NCBI GenBank assembly: GCA_004764695.1
Contig: SMSO01000033.1
Coordinates: forward strand, 2,433,001-2,497,000
Length of the DNA: 64,000 nucleotides
Direction of reading: 5' to 3'
Source: Schizochytrium sp. TIO01
Taxonomy: Eukaryota > Sar > Bigyra > Thraustochytrida > Thraustochytriidae
Below the pieces are notes generated by a model. The model made no database searches, was not told the origin of the DNA, and worked only from the letters and a program-made list of their open reading frames with translations. Shown piece by piece: positions 34,212 to 46,048 of this stretch. Position numbers and translations under genes: made by a program. How positions within the stretch are numbered: the first letter of the stretch is position 1; each line of letters starts with the position of its first letter.

Positions 34212-35835
34212 CCGAAATCTTAACCTGAATAGTTTGAAATTTTGACACTTTTTATTCTTTTCATTGCTCTCTCAACCCACTGCAGTTTGAGTTCGGCCAC
34301 TTTGGAAAACCGAAGTATTTCAATTCTAGTATCAAGTCAAGTATGTAGATTGTTTCTGTCAGTGAATAAAACCTGGCTGGCGAATTGTTGAAAGATAATT
34401 GAGTTTATAAATCAACTAGCACAACCAGATTGTACTGTTTTTTCCTACTTGAGCATCCATTCGAAGAATGTGGAAGTGGTTAGTGGATGATGAATGAGAA
34501 AATATTATTTGAAGTGTTATACCCTTTTTCCAACATACCTCTACAAATTGAAAATTTGTTACAGAAACAGCCAGTAAAGAAACAATGCTTGTTACACCCT
34601 TTTTCCTCTCAAAAATCGCAATCATAAGCATAATCATTTAAATAAATACTTCCGTGGTCATGCCCAGCCCTGAAATGAGCTAAAGTATCTATTTTTAGAA
34701 GAGTTAAAAAAAGCTATTCCGCCAACAACCGGTTTGTTTTCAAGGTCACGGGCGCGGACATATGTTTACCCTCTCTGATCAAATATTGAGAATAAAGTAT
34801 CTAAATATTCGACAAATATACGTTTGGAGCACTCTTAAAATTTCTTTAAAGGTTGTTTATATATCAATTCCGCAAACGGGGAAGCACTGGTATCTTGCAA
34901 AGTGGCATTTTAATTGAAAAAGACCAGGTCTGATAGTTTTTTGTATCTGGACAGAACTTTAGATACTTGGAGATCGTTTGCGATTGCATAGTGAAGCTAG
35001 CAAAGTTTCAATTTCTCAAAGAAATATACAAGTGGCATTCCAGAGAAACAAGCGAAGTAAATACAAAGAAGCAATGTTGCATTTAGTGGTGTGGACATCT
35101 TTCTCTTTAAAGGTTGACAGGTTTTTAATGTGCTGCAAAAAGAGAAAGAACAAAAAATTAATAATGCAAATTATCTTATTATGTTCTCCAATTGACGCAA
35201 AAATAACGAACTTCTAGATACTTCAGAATACAAGACACTCAGAATCATACTGCCTTCGCATCTTTCTTTTTTTCTTTTTTTTAAACGGGGAGTGATCTAC
35301 TAGGGCCCTCTGAATGCCCTTAGGATGGATGACCTTGTTTAAATTGGGAAACAAACGTTTAAACCATGATTTCACTCAGAAGTCCTCTGGCCAGCTCTAT
35401 ATAGTAAACAACAGACAGCACCAACAATGTTACAAGAGAACATCATACGCAGCCTTCAAAAGTATTCGAGACTCCCTTCTAACACCATATAACGATGCCA
35501 GTTGCAGATTCAGGAGATCTTTTTAGAATTATCCTGAAAAACAAAAAACAAAAAAATTCGCTGCAGAAGTTCATCAGGAATACTCTCGAAGCACCCGGTG
35601 CTCGATCATTCTCTTTTCGATTGCATTGGCTATTAAAAAATAGTAGTAACTTGAATCCCAACGCCAGCCTCAAACGTTCCAGCTGGGATAGGCACAGGTA
35701 TAACAATAGTCTATTGGCATGGCATCCTTTCGCCTTGTGGTTCTGACAAAAGTAACGACACAATCATTTAAATATTCCAACTAACGGCCTGATAGAAGAG
35801 AGTGTGCTAAGAAACATTATGACATCAATGCCCCA
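34212..35835. other. Spacer, nothing recognised
   Basis: 1.6 kb of AT-rich sequence between the convergent 3' ends of YIF1 and bZIP 4. Short frames only, no repeats of note. Confidence 0.4.
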
Positions 35836-37500
35836 CTAAATTTCATCGGGATCAGGAAGCACACTGTTCATTACACCAATTTTAGTTGTGAAAAAAGCAT
35901 CGCCATTAGTTCCACATGAAAAGTCAGAGTTCACAAGGTTGTTGTCATTCGTAAAGCCAGTGTAACCGTCCTCGCACAAAGGCCAGGAGACAATAAATGT
36001 CAGATAACAGCCTTCATAATTTGGACCAGGGCGAATAATTGCACCCTCGATAGAAGGGGAGTTGATCCGATGTACGCCGGCCTGTTGGGACTTGAAAACA
36101 TCCGTATTTACAGAGGTTGAGCAAATGATGATGCAAGCCTCCGGGTCATCTTTGCTGACGGACTCAAAAGCCTCGGCCGGAGGGTTCAGAGAATATGAAA
36201 AGGGTACTGCTGAACTATTGCAAATCGCAGAAGGACTGAGAGGGTTCTCGGGGAAAGAAGAAGTAGTAATTAACTTTGTGGGTTTCCATGTGGCGACCAG
36301 AGTGCAGTCTCGCGAGCGCTTTTCATGGTATCTGCCACGAGTTAATCCAAGCTCCTCGGTATAGTGAAAGACACGGATATCAGGATCCTGTGGCGTTTGC
36401 AATTCACTAAAACCAGTGGGGATCTCTGCAATGGACACCAAGGCATTATGTGCCCAGGGGCCAGAATAGGTGCGCGCGTAGACTTCCGGGGACATGCGTG
36501 CTTTCCAGAGCCTCTTACGGATCTCTTGCATGCTCTCAGGGCGTAGAGGAAGGTCAACACGGATGTTGCAGCGCTTAGCAGCGGCCAAATTACATCCACG
36601 GGGCAGAAGTTGAACGCCAAAGTGCGCAGGGCTACGAGTATTAAGATGATTCAATGCCATATAATCAGACCATCGCCAAGACGCGTCCACTGCACTAGTA
36701 TAAGCAAGGCCGACAATCTGGGCCACTCCACTATCAGTACCCTGACGAGCCAGTCGGTATTGCTCCTCACTAAGGAGCCGCGGTATTGCCTGAGTTGCAT
36801 CCACGATACTGCGAATGAATGCTTTGTGTTTACGGATCTCAATACGCAGCAATTCGTTTTCTTTAGCAACATTAATTGTACCGGAATTGCGTAAGCCCTG
36901 GACTTCAGTCTGCAACTCTGCAATTCGTGTCAAGTAAACGTCACGATCTTTTTCGAGTTGTTCATTACGCTTTTTCAACTCTTCGCGCTCGCGCTTGCGC
37001 TTTTGACGGGTAGCCCGGGATGCAGCAGCAATCATCAAACGGCGGCGACTTTTATTGCTGGGTGCTCCTGCTCCAGCGGCTCCCTGGTTTGAAGTAATTT
37101 TACTACTATCACCATAGCTCCCACCTTCTCCTTCTCCATCACCTTCGTCGCCATAATAATCGCCGTATCCTTCGCCATCGTAATCTCCATAGTCATCGAT
37201 TTCCTCAGTTGCACAAGGCTCGGGTTTAGGTGGGGCAGATTTTGAGCGTGAGCGTGATGACCTTGACTTATTTTCACCTCTCGGTTCGGCACTATCGGGC
37301 TCAGCCAGGAACAAACCAGAGGCGTCTACAGGAAGATTGCGGTCGGAGGAAGGCTGCGAGGACGCCTCATTCTCAGGCGGCAAAGTGTCGTCTGATGCAG
37401 CGAGAATCTCAATCTCCAAGGGGTTCAAGACCAAGTCAGGTGGGAAGAAGTTACCGTCATAAAACCTCGCGGCCTCGGCATCATTATCCCAGTTCTCCAT
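35836..37500 (-). CDS. bZIP transcription factor, paralog 4 (basic-region Asn replaced by Ile)
   Basis: The frame is open to 37587, but Met at 37500 (MENWDNDAEAARFYDGNFFP) matches the N-terminus of the paralogs and is chosen. An acidic Gly/Tyr/Asp-rich stretch (DYGDYDGEGYGDYYGDEGD) precedes the basic region RRLMIAAASRATRQKRKRER, where Ile157 takes the Asn position. The zipper register is kept. C-terminal family blocks: AHFGVQLLPRGC, LWKARMSPEVYARTYSGPWA, CTLVATWKPTKLITTSSF, KDDPEACIIICSTSV, GVHRINSPSIEGAIIRPGP, SWPLCEDGYTGFTNDNNLVN. The linker before KDDP is short, as in paralog 2. It lies apart from paralogs 1-3 with YIF1 between, so it may be the oldest or a relocated duplicate. Confidence 0.85.
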   Translation of the reverse strand: MENWDNDAEAARFYDGNFFPPDLVLNPLEIEILAASDDTLPPENEASSQPSSDRNLPVDASGLFLAEPDSAEPRGENKSRSSRSRSKSAPPKPEPCATEEIDDYGDYDGEGYGDYYGDEGDGEGEGGSYGDSSKITSNQGAAGAGAPSNKSRRRLMIAAASRATRQKRKREREELKKRNEQLEKDRDVYLTRIAELQTEVQGLRNSGTINVAKENELLRIEIRKHKAFIRSIVDATQAIPRLLSEEQYRLARQGTDSGVAQIVGLAYTSAVDASWRWSDYMALNHLNTRSPAHFGVQLLPRGCNLAAAKRCNIRVDLPLRPESMQEIRKRLWKARMSPEVYARTYSGPWAHNALVSIAEIPTGFSELQTPQDPDIRVFHYTEELGLTRGRYHEKRSRDCTLVATWKPTKLITTSSFPENPLSPSAICNSSAVPFSYSLNPPAEAFESVSKDDPEACIIICSTSVNTDVFKSQQAGVHRINSPSIEGAIIRPGPNYEGCYLTFIVSWPLCEDGYTGFTNDNNLVNSDFSCGTNGDAFFTTKIGVMNSVLPDPDEI

Positions 37501-39398
37501 GGATGTTTTGATATGTGTTTTCCGATTCACTAAGACGTAGCAAGGCCCAGAGGCACTGCAAGAAATCAGCTCCGGACTAGTTACCAAGTGCTATGCTATA
37601 GATTTCACCTGGACTCCACTTCTCCTCAATAGATGTTTGGGAATGAAGACCAGAAAGAAGGAAGTGCAGTCTAAACTTTTAAACTTTTCTTCTTTTCTCC
37701 AAACCAAGTTTTTGTCCCTCACACACGTGCGCCAACCACTGCGTGGGGCTCCAAGCTGACCTTGCCAATCAGTCCTTGCTCACCCAAAAAAACAAGATGT
37801 ACTTTCGTATCAATGTGTCTACCCAGATACAAAGTACACACAAACGTCAATATGAATGAACGTTCGAGGTAAACAATATGCGAAGTCTTCCAAGTAGCAG
37901 TAGATGCGCAGCTGACGAAACTTCTCTTTGTCTTCGTATTGTTCACGGCACAGCAAGATATATTCAAGGTCTGAAGCAATTCCAGTTTTTGCAGCTCTAC
38001 AGACGACTATCTCCAAAATTCCCACGAGATAAATCCCCTCACTGTACGCTAAGTTTCACGGTGTACGCGCAATCAGGTTCACTTCAAGAGCTTGTGCCAA
38101 AACAGCGAGCTATGTCTTCAAGGGCGATTTTTTGATACCTCCTTGAGCCAATCTCGCCAAGACTGCGCTCACAGCAATTTCAAGACCAACTAAATCAAAT
38201 GATCAATTCTCGGCACCGCCGCAGAACTTCTCGTGGGTGATTACTGCTCTTGTCAACCTGGGAGCCTTTACGTCTCGCTTTTCCTGTATAGCAGAAGCTT
38301 GACTACACCCCGCCTATACAGAGAAGTCGATTTCTCTAGCGGACCCCCTTCACAAGCCAGTATTTGAGCGACGCTGGACAGTGGGATACTCCACCAAGAA
38401 CAAGTGTATTGCGAGATGGCAGCTGAGCCAATAAATCAGTCTCTACCCTCGGACGCCGCTTCAGAATCGGCAGCGGCGGCGGCGGGATAAGCCCAAGCCT
38501 AGCCTTCAGCCGTCCTCGCCGCCGTCGCCCAGCTTCGCCACGCCTGCCACCGAGCGAGGGAACTTCTGATCTGCAATTGCTTTCTGTCTCCTCCTCCTCC
38601 TCCTTCTTCTTCTCTTCATGTTGATCTCCTTTCTTTTTCCCTGCACCGCGAGTGAAGTCACCCATCTACCGTAAACCCTATCCATCTACGCACCGAATTT
38701 AAGTTGATTTTATCCAACGAAACTGCGAGGGCGTTTCCGTTTGAAATTATCACACGAAATTCGCGCAACCTCGAACCCGGCTGCCCCGCCAAAAGGACGA
38801 GCAAAACTCGAAGTTGAAGTCGCGAAGCCAATGGGCTATGGCTGCGAGCTCGGCTCTCCACGCTTCGGAGAGATGCAGGGACCGGGGGAGACGCCCAGTG
38901 TCTGCCTGCTCCGAGGCAGAGGCCACACTGCGTCATGCGGAGATCGTTCACGGCCTAGATGCGCGGCATTCGCAAACTGTTTTTGCAAAGCGCTTCCATC
39001 CGGCCAGGGTTGGATCGCGAGTACAGCTCAGCCCTGCTCGCGCTAAAGCAGATGCGAGAGGCCGCCAGCGAAGGAGCGCGAACGGAGGGGATGGATCCAA
39101 CAAGGGGATCTCCGCGACGGCCGCGACCGACCCTGGGCGTGAGTTGAAGAAAGTTGAGCGAAGATCGACGATGTGAGAGCGGCTTTGCTGCCACTGCCGG
39201 AAAACGAAGAACTGCCGCAGAGAACTCGAGGAGACAGCTGGAGTAGTGAGGGCCGGTGCAGCGATGTGGTGGGGGGTGACCCTGGTAGAGGCGTTGCAAG
39301 CATGCACGGAGAACCGTGCTCGGTCTTTCCATGAAGTTCAAGTTCGCACGCGCGAGAACTTTGGAAATTCTCTGTGTTTTCTCAGGCTTTCTGATACT
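37501..39398. other. Spacer with GC-rich island
   Basis: The first 700 bp should hold the bZIP 4 promoter. From about 38450 to 39330 the sequence becomes GC-rich and is open in several overlapping frames on both strands, with no recognisable domain. I take this as an artefact of GC content or an old relic and call no gene. Confidence 0.4.
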
Positions 39399-39400
39399 TC

Positions 39401-39984
<584 letters not shown>

Positions 39985-39999
39985 GATTGAGCTTAGGTA

Positions 40000-40290
40000 A
40001 GAAAATGGCATGGCTAAGGAACCACCAAGCTCCAAACACTGCAAGTGAAGCAAACCTTCAATACAAGCCAGAATAGTCCTTCATCCAGACGCCTGACGCC
40101 TCAGCAAGTGCCCTTCAGGTGCATCCCCAGAGGCAATCGCGTATAAGCAAGTGATGGCGTTCAAGGCACATATGGCGGCTAGCAATGCAGCACTGGCCAT
40201 ACCATTACCTGCGCCGGAGTATCCTCCACCAAGCAAAAGGAGGATTCTGATCGCTAGATTGGTGATCTATAGCGCACCTTTCCAGATGCC
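40000..40290 (-). pseudogene. Gene 3'-end fragment, diverged copy of 6010-6310
   Basis: On the minus strand this copy is open through RILLLLGGGYSGAGNGMASA, LLAAICALNAITCLYAIASG and DAPEGHLLRRQASG, then a TGA stop and a conserved downstream block shared with the 6-kb copy. The peptide looks like a glycine-containing membrane segment at a protein C-terminus. No start or upstream coding is joined to it, so it appears to be a truncated gene end. It is better preserved than the 6-kb copy. Confidence 0.5.
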
Positions 40291-40884
40291 ACAGCTGTCT
40301 ATTTAAATAATCGGTAGCGGGGTCAAATTCAAAAGGTCGGCCCGCACGCCCTAAAATGTGTTTTACTCTTCTTCTTCTTCTTCGTCTGTAATAATTTTAA
40401 GGGAGGTTCCTAATTTTAGTTACACGCACGGGATTGGGCTCCTTAACCTCAAAAAAGCACCAAGCGATTTCTCCTTTTTGCTATTGCCACGCAAATTCGA
40501 CCAGACGGTTTTTGGTTGATCTTAGGTGATGGTAAACGTTTCCTGTTATATAATCGCCATCTAAAATCTTACGAAACGATGGTACATGTGGAGAGCACTA
40601 GATGTGTTTATTTACCAGAGCCTTGTATGTTAGACGGTTAGAGAAATTAGCTGTAGAGTTTGAAAGGTTTACAGAGCGAGAGATAAAATGGAGCCTTTCA
40701 AAACATCTGTACGAGAAGCTACTACAAGATGAGACAAAACTAAAACCAGAAGCTAAAATTGAATTGAGCGGCAAACAATAAATCAAACAAGGTGAATTTC
40801 TAAAGAACCGAAAATCATAAGAACACCTGCCACCTGCCTGCCACCAGCACCTCGCCGTCCCAAACAAACTTGAGAATCTGACTC
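40291..40884. other. Spacer, nothing recognised
   Basis: About 600 bp with a short CTT run (40371-40383) and no supported gene. An 89-codon minus-strand frame at 40598-40867 has no motif. Confidence 0.4.
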
Positions 40885-41520
40885 ATGATTACCGAGGCCG
40901 AGCGCGAGCAAAGGCGCACTGACCGCACCCTGCGGATCAATGAGGCGACCAAGAGCATTTCGATTGACCTGGCCTTTGGTTTTAGCGATGTGGAAAGAGC
41001 TTGCGATAGCACGCTGTTTTCCTGGCCTCTTCCTCGGCTTCGGTAGCGCCACGTTGCTTCCGTGTATACCATTCGCGAGCTTGTGAGTTCCTTCGACGCT
41101 ATGAACGATGCCCGGCTCCGGTCCCTGCACGGCAAGATGACGGAGCCGGAGGACTTGTCGATGATTTTGGCGCGTTTTCCCGTGGAAGACAGCGACAGAG
41201 GTCTCGCTGGTACAGATGCCACGCTTATCTCCAGAGTCAAAGCTAGGCTCGCGGAAACCCGGCGCCACTACAAGCTCTACCCTGCTTACGGCGAAGAAGA
41301 GTATGACGCGCGCAGAAACACACATGTGCTTTTCCTTGCGGTCAATGGGTGGGTTTATAGGGAATCACATTGCCCACCGCTTCATGCCGCTGCTGGGCCC
41401 GCGCGACTTTGCCTGGCTGTAGCCAGTACGCCCCCCTTTCTGCGGAACTGCAACGAGATCATCCAGCCTTACGAAGCGCGGGCCTCCATATCCTCCAGGT
41501 CCTTCAGGTTGCGGGCCTAG
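40885..41520 (+). pseudogene. Interrupted gene of unknown function
   Basis: From ATG at 40885 the plus strand encodes 53 residues (MITEAEREQRRTDRTLRINE and onward), then an in-frame TAG at 41044-41046. The same frame then continues open from 41047 to 41520 (VYTIRELVSSFDAMNDARLR, then HYKLYPAYGEEEYDARRNTH). Near 41345 a second frame looks more coding-like (GGFIGNHIAHRFMPLLGPRD), suggesting a frameshift as well. GC content is above that of the flanks. One stop plus a probable frameshift point to a recent pseudogene. The family is not recognised. A spliced gene is an alternative, but I saw no convincing intron around the TAG. Confidence 0.4.
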
Positions 41521-42648
41521 GAGGAGGACTCGGGATCCGCTGATGCAACATTCCTGTAGAAATCAATGTTCTCCTCCTCCTCGAGCTGACTGGCCACCGC
41601 GTGCCGCAGTGTGACCGGCTCGAGCTGCCCTTTGTCGCGCCCTGGGAAGGCTTGCCGCAGCGCTGAGCCGTGCGCGTTTGCCGGAGCTAGAGGGATTACT
41701 GCTTTCGTTGTTGCCTTTCTTTCCCTGTTTTATCCAAAGAACTCTTCAGTATTCATTTTCTATTTTTTCTGAAGTGCGCATACTTAGCGCTTCATTGCTG
41801 GTCTTTGAGGAAAAAAAAACCTATACCAAACAATATCTAACAATATATGAAGGGGGCGTCTTAAACGTCGACATCAATTGGGGGAAGCATGTGGTAGTAG
41901 TAATATGTACTTTACTCTAAGTGTCAAAAGAACAAGGGTGATGTACTCTGTAACTTAAGGCGAGAGTTGACGGAAGTACATGATAAAATAAACTCTTTAG
42001 TATACCCCTTTCAAGATTGTTCTGTTTCGTTCTTAGATAAATAGCATGTACAAATTTCTCATCTGGGGTATTGAAGAAGTTTATTGGGGATATTGGGGAG
42101 TATATTAAAACTTAATGCTATTTTGCGCGAAACACTGTGGTGGTAAAGTCATATAGTACACTATTCTAGGTCTAGTCGATACGTTCGAACCTTCTAAAAG
42201 AACAGTTATTGTAGCTCCAACCTTAAGTTTCATAGACAAGTACGTACAGGATAGTCACGGATAGTCACGGATCATAGCTCATCGTATACAGTATTCAAAA
42301 CTTCATATATAATTTCCACCATCACTTTGAACTATACTAAATGGCATAATTAATTAATACAAGATATACAAGATATGAGATACGGATCCTTCGATAAATT
42401 TAACTTGTATCTAGAGTTAAAATCAAAATTTGATTCGAACTAAAACACTAAAAGAAACTTTCTACCGCGGCTGTTCCACTGGTGTTTCTTGAATAGCTGT
42501 ACTATTAGTTACGGACAATGTTCTACTTATACATACTGTTCCTCTTTAACGCTTCAATATTACTTACGAACTTTGTTCTACTCGTTGATGTTCTTCCTAT
42601 TGAACTTTATACTATTTATTTACTATTAAAATAAAGACGTGTTATAGA
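41521..42648. other. AT-rich spacer leading into the 42-bp array
   Basis: No gene is supported. Degenerate versions of the 42-bp unit begin to appear from about 42480. Confidence 0.4.
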
Positions 42649-43992
42649 TACTGTTCTTCTCAAACTTTACTTGATACTGTTCTTCTTTAACTTTATGCTT
42701 TACTTAGTGTTGTTCATACTGTTCTTCTCAAACTTTATGCTTTACTTGATACTGTTCTTCTTTAACTTTATGCTTTACTTAGTGTTGTTCATACTGTTCT
42801 TCTCAAACTTTGATACTGTTCTTCTTTAACTTTATGCTTTACTTAGTGTTGTTCATACTGTTCTTCTCAAACTTTATTCTTTTCTTAGTACTGTTCATAC
42901 TGTTCTTCTCAAACTTTATGCTTTACTTAGTGCTATTGATACTGTTCTTCTCAAACTTTATGCTGTAGTTAGTGTTATTGATACTGTTCTTCTCAAACTT
43001 TATTCTTTACTTAGTATTATTGATACTGTTTATACTGTTCTTCTCAAACTTTATGCTTTAGTTAGTGTTGTTCATACTGTTCTTCTCAAACTTTATGCTT
43101 TACTTAGTGTTATTGATACTGTTCTTCTCAAACTTTATGCTTTACTTAGTGTTATTGATACTGTTCTTCTCAAACTTTATGCTTTACTTAGTGCTATTGA
43201 TACTGTTCTTCTTTAACTTTATGCTTTACTTAGTGTTGTTCATACTGTTCTTCTTTAACTTTATGCTTTACTTAGTGTTGTTGATACTGTTCTTCTCAAA
43301 CTTTATTCTTTACTTAGTATTATTGATACTGTTCTTCTCAAACTTTATTCTTTTCTTAGTGTTATTGATACTGTTCTCCTCAAACTCAATGCTTTACTTG
43401 GTATTATTCATACTGTTCTTCTCAAACTTTATGCTTTACTTAGTGTTATTGATACTGTTCTTCTCAAACTTTATGCTTTACTTAGTGTTATTGATACTGT
43501 TCTTCTCAAACTTTATGCTTTACTTAGTGCTATTGATACTGTTCTTCTTTAACTTTATGCTTTACTTAGTGTTGTTCATACTGTTCTTCTTTAACTTTAT
43601 GCTTTACTTAGTGTTGTTGATACTGTTCTTCTCAAACTTTATTCTTTACTTAGTATTATTGATACTGTTCTTCTCAAACTTTATTCTTTTCTTAGTGTTA
43701 TTGTGTTATTGGTACTGTTCTATTCAAACTTTATGCTTTACTTAGTGTTATTGATACTGTTCTTCTCAAACTTTATTCTTTACTTAGTATTATTGATACT
43801 GTTCTTCTCAAACTTTATTCTTTTCTTAGTGTTATTGTGTTATTGGTACTGTTCTATTCAAACTTTATGCTTTACTTAGTGTTATTCATACTGTTCTATT
43901 CAAACTTTATGCTTTACTTAGTGCTATTGATACTGTTCTTCTCAAACTTTATGCTTTACTTAGTGTTATTGATACTGTTCTTCTCAAACTTT
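42649..43992. repeat. 42-bp minisatellite, about 30 units
   Basis: Tandem copies of a unit of type ACTGTTCTTCTCAAACTTTA followed by TGCTTTACTTAGTGTTATTGAT, with variants (CTTTAACTTT, GTTGTTCAT, TTCTTTACTTAGTATTAT). Because 42 is a multiple of three, one plus-strand frame stays open for 226 codons as a 14-residue hydrophobic repeat. I treat that as a by-product, not a gene. Larger-order blocks also repeat inside the array. Confidence 0.9.
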
Positions 43993-45068
43993 ATGCTTTA
44001 CTTAGTGTTATTGATACTGTTCTCCTCAAACTTAATGCTTTACTTAGTGTTATTCATACTGTTCTTCTCAAACTTTATGTTTAACCTCATCTTATTGCTT
44101 TACTTAGTGTTATTCACTGTTCTTAATTTGAAGGCTATTTATTAAAAAAGAAAATTCTTAGCTTCCCAAAATTTATGCTCTACTTAAACACTGTTCTTCT
44201 TCAACTTATGTATTACAGCTTAACCTTTTTCCTTTACTTAACCTCATTGCTACTGTTCTTCTCAAACTTTATGTTCTTCTTAAACTTTATGTACTCTACT
44301 TACGGAGTGAGGAATCATGAATCCTCACATAGTTCTTCCATTCGAAATACAGAATCACTCTGTTTAGGCGTTCTGTTCTCCTTGAACTCAAAATTTGGCA
44401 CTTAATTAGTAAAATCTAACATTTACATTAGCGACGTAGTCCCAAATGCACAGCTACAGTATCATTCAAAAGAAAGATTGTTGAGTTCTCGTTTCAATAT
44501 TCAATTTTGTTCGTTCCTTACATGTAGTCTATGCTTTACTTAGTGTTATTGATACTGTTCTCCTCAAACTTAATGCTTTACTTAGTGTTATTCATACTGT
44601 TCTTCTCAAACTTTATGTTTAACCTCATCTTATTGCTTTACTTAGTGTTATTCACTGTTCTTAATTTGAAGGCTATTTATTAAAAAAGAAAATTCTTAGC
44701 TTCCCAAAATTTATGCTCTACTTAAACACTGTTCTTCTTCAACTTATGTATTACAGCTTAACCTTTTTCCTTTACTTAACCTCATTGCTACTGTTCTTCT
44801 CAAACTTTATGTTCTTCTTAAACTTTATGTACTCTACTTACGGAGTGAGGAATCATGAATCCTCACATAGTTCTTCCATTCGAAATACAGAATCACTCTG
44901 TTTAGGCGTTCTGTTCTCCTTGAACTCAAAATTTGGCACTTAATTAGTAAAATCTAACATTTACATTAGCGACGTAGTCCCAAATGCACAGCTACAGTAT
45001 CATTCAAAAGAAAGATTGTTGAGTTCTCGTTTCAATATTCAATTTTGTTCGTTCCTTACATGTAGTCT
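43993..45068. repeat. 538-bp tandem duplication
   Basis: 43993-44530 and 44531-45068 appear identical at an offset of 538. The unit includes the last few 42-bp repeats and an AT-rich non-repeat tail ending in CCTTACATGTAGTCT. No divergence was seen, so it is either very recent or an assembly duplicate. Confidence 0.9.
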
Positions 45069-45809
45069 AACTCAACTGTCCAACTGGTCTATACATTACC
45101 TGCCACTTCCGACCGGACACAGTCCCGAACGTGCGAGGAATACGACATATACGAATACGAAACACACTATGCTGTGACTCTGGATACCAAGCAAAAAGGA
45201 AACCAACTTATACTTTACATCACTAACCTCTTCTTTTTCACACAGTTCACTGTACTTATCAATAAAGACCCCCTGCGATACCTCGGAATCAGACATCAAG
45301 CACGCGCCTTGGACAGATTTCATTCCTTCAAGGAGAACTCGTCCCCTCACATCAGACAGTACATCGACGCAAGATTCGAGGTCGCAACTTTCATACTTCA
45401 GGCAGAATATCAAAATAAGTTCTCTCCGCCCATTTCGTACTCTCTCGTCATTTAAAACGTGAGAACTCTTTATGTTAAAGAGAACCGCAAGTATCTCCTT
45501 CACAAGAGCCGCTTTCAGAATGTTGGCGACTCACCCAACCTATGCCACACAGAACTGTCGATTCCTACATGCCAAGCTTAAGCATACCAGATGTTCTATT
45601 GTCCAACTTGTCTAAGACCTCCTACTTTCGCTTCTATACAATAACTTCTTCTTAGACTTGTATTTGAAACAAAAACGCGCACTTCAGATTGTGGGGTTGC
45701 CCCACCCGAGTATCTCTCTCTTTGTTTCCCTTTATTCCTTTTCCACTGTTTATTGGGAGCATTGATCTTATTTTTATTTGTTCTTCTTCTTTCCTCTCTT
45801 TCAAATCGA
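45069..45809. other. Spacer, doubtful frames only
   Basis: A 135-codon minus-strand frame (45096-45503) and a 93-codon plus-strand frame overlap here. Neither has a recognised motif, and I do not call them. Confidence 0.35.
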
Positions 45810-46034
45810 ATTCATTCATTCATTTATTCATTCATTTATTCATTTATTCATTTATTCATTTATTCATTTATTCATTTATTCATTTATTCATTTATTCATT
45901 TATTCATTTATTCATTTATTCATTTATTCATTTATTCATTTATTCATTACGTTATTCATTCATTTATTCATTTATTCATTCATTCATTCATTCATTCATT
46001 CATTCATTCATTCATTCATTCATTCATTCATTCA
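45810..46034. repeat. (TTTATTCA)n/(TTCA)n microsatellite
   Basis: About 225 bp of TTCA-based repeats: TTTATTCA units, then pure TTCA, with one ACGTTA interruption near 45950. It sits directly upstream of the PDI-like gene, within what should be its promoter or 5' UTR. Confidence 0.95.
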
Positions 46035-46048
46035 CTTTACTGTAGGAA

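Noticed and set aside
43065-43745. 226-codon hydrophobic open frame
   Set aside because: It is the 42-bp tandem repeat read in frame (14-residue LILFFSNFMLYLVL-type unit). It has no non-repeat coding part.
45096-45503. 135-codon minus-strand frame
   Set aside because: Overlapped by a 93-codon plus-strand frame with equal claim. Neither shows a motif, and the region borders repeats.
45689-46045. Overlapping plus-strand frames rich in FIHSFI
   Set aside because: Produced by the TTTATTCA/TTCA microsatellite, which stays open in all three plus-strand frames.
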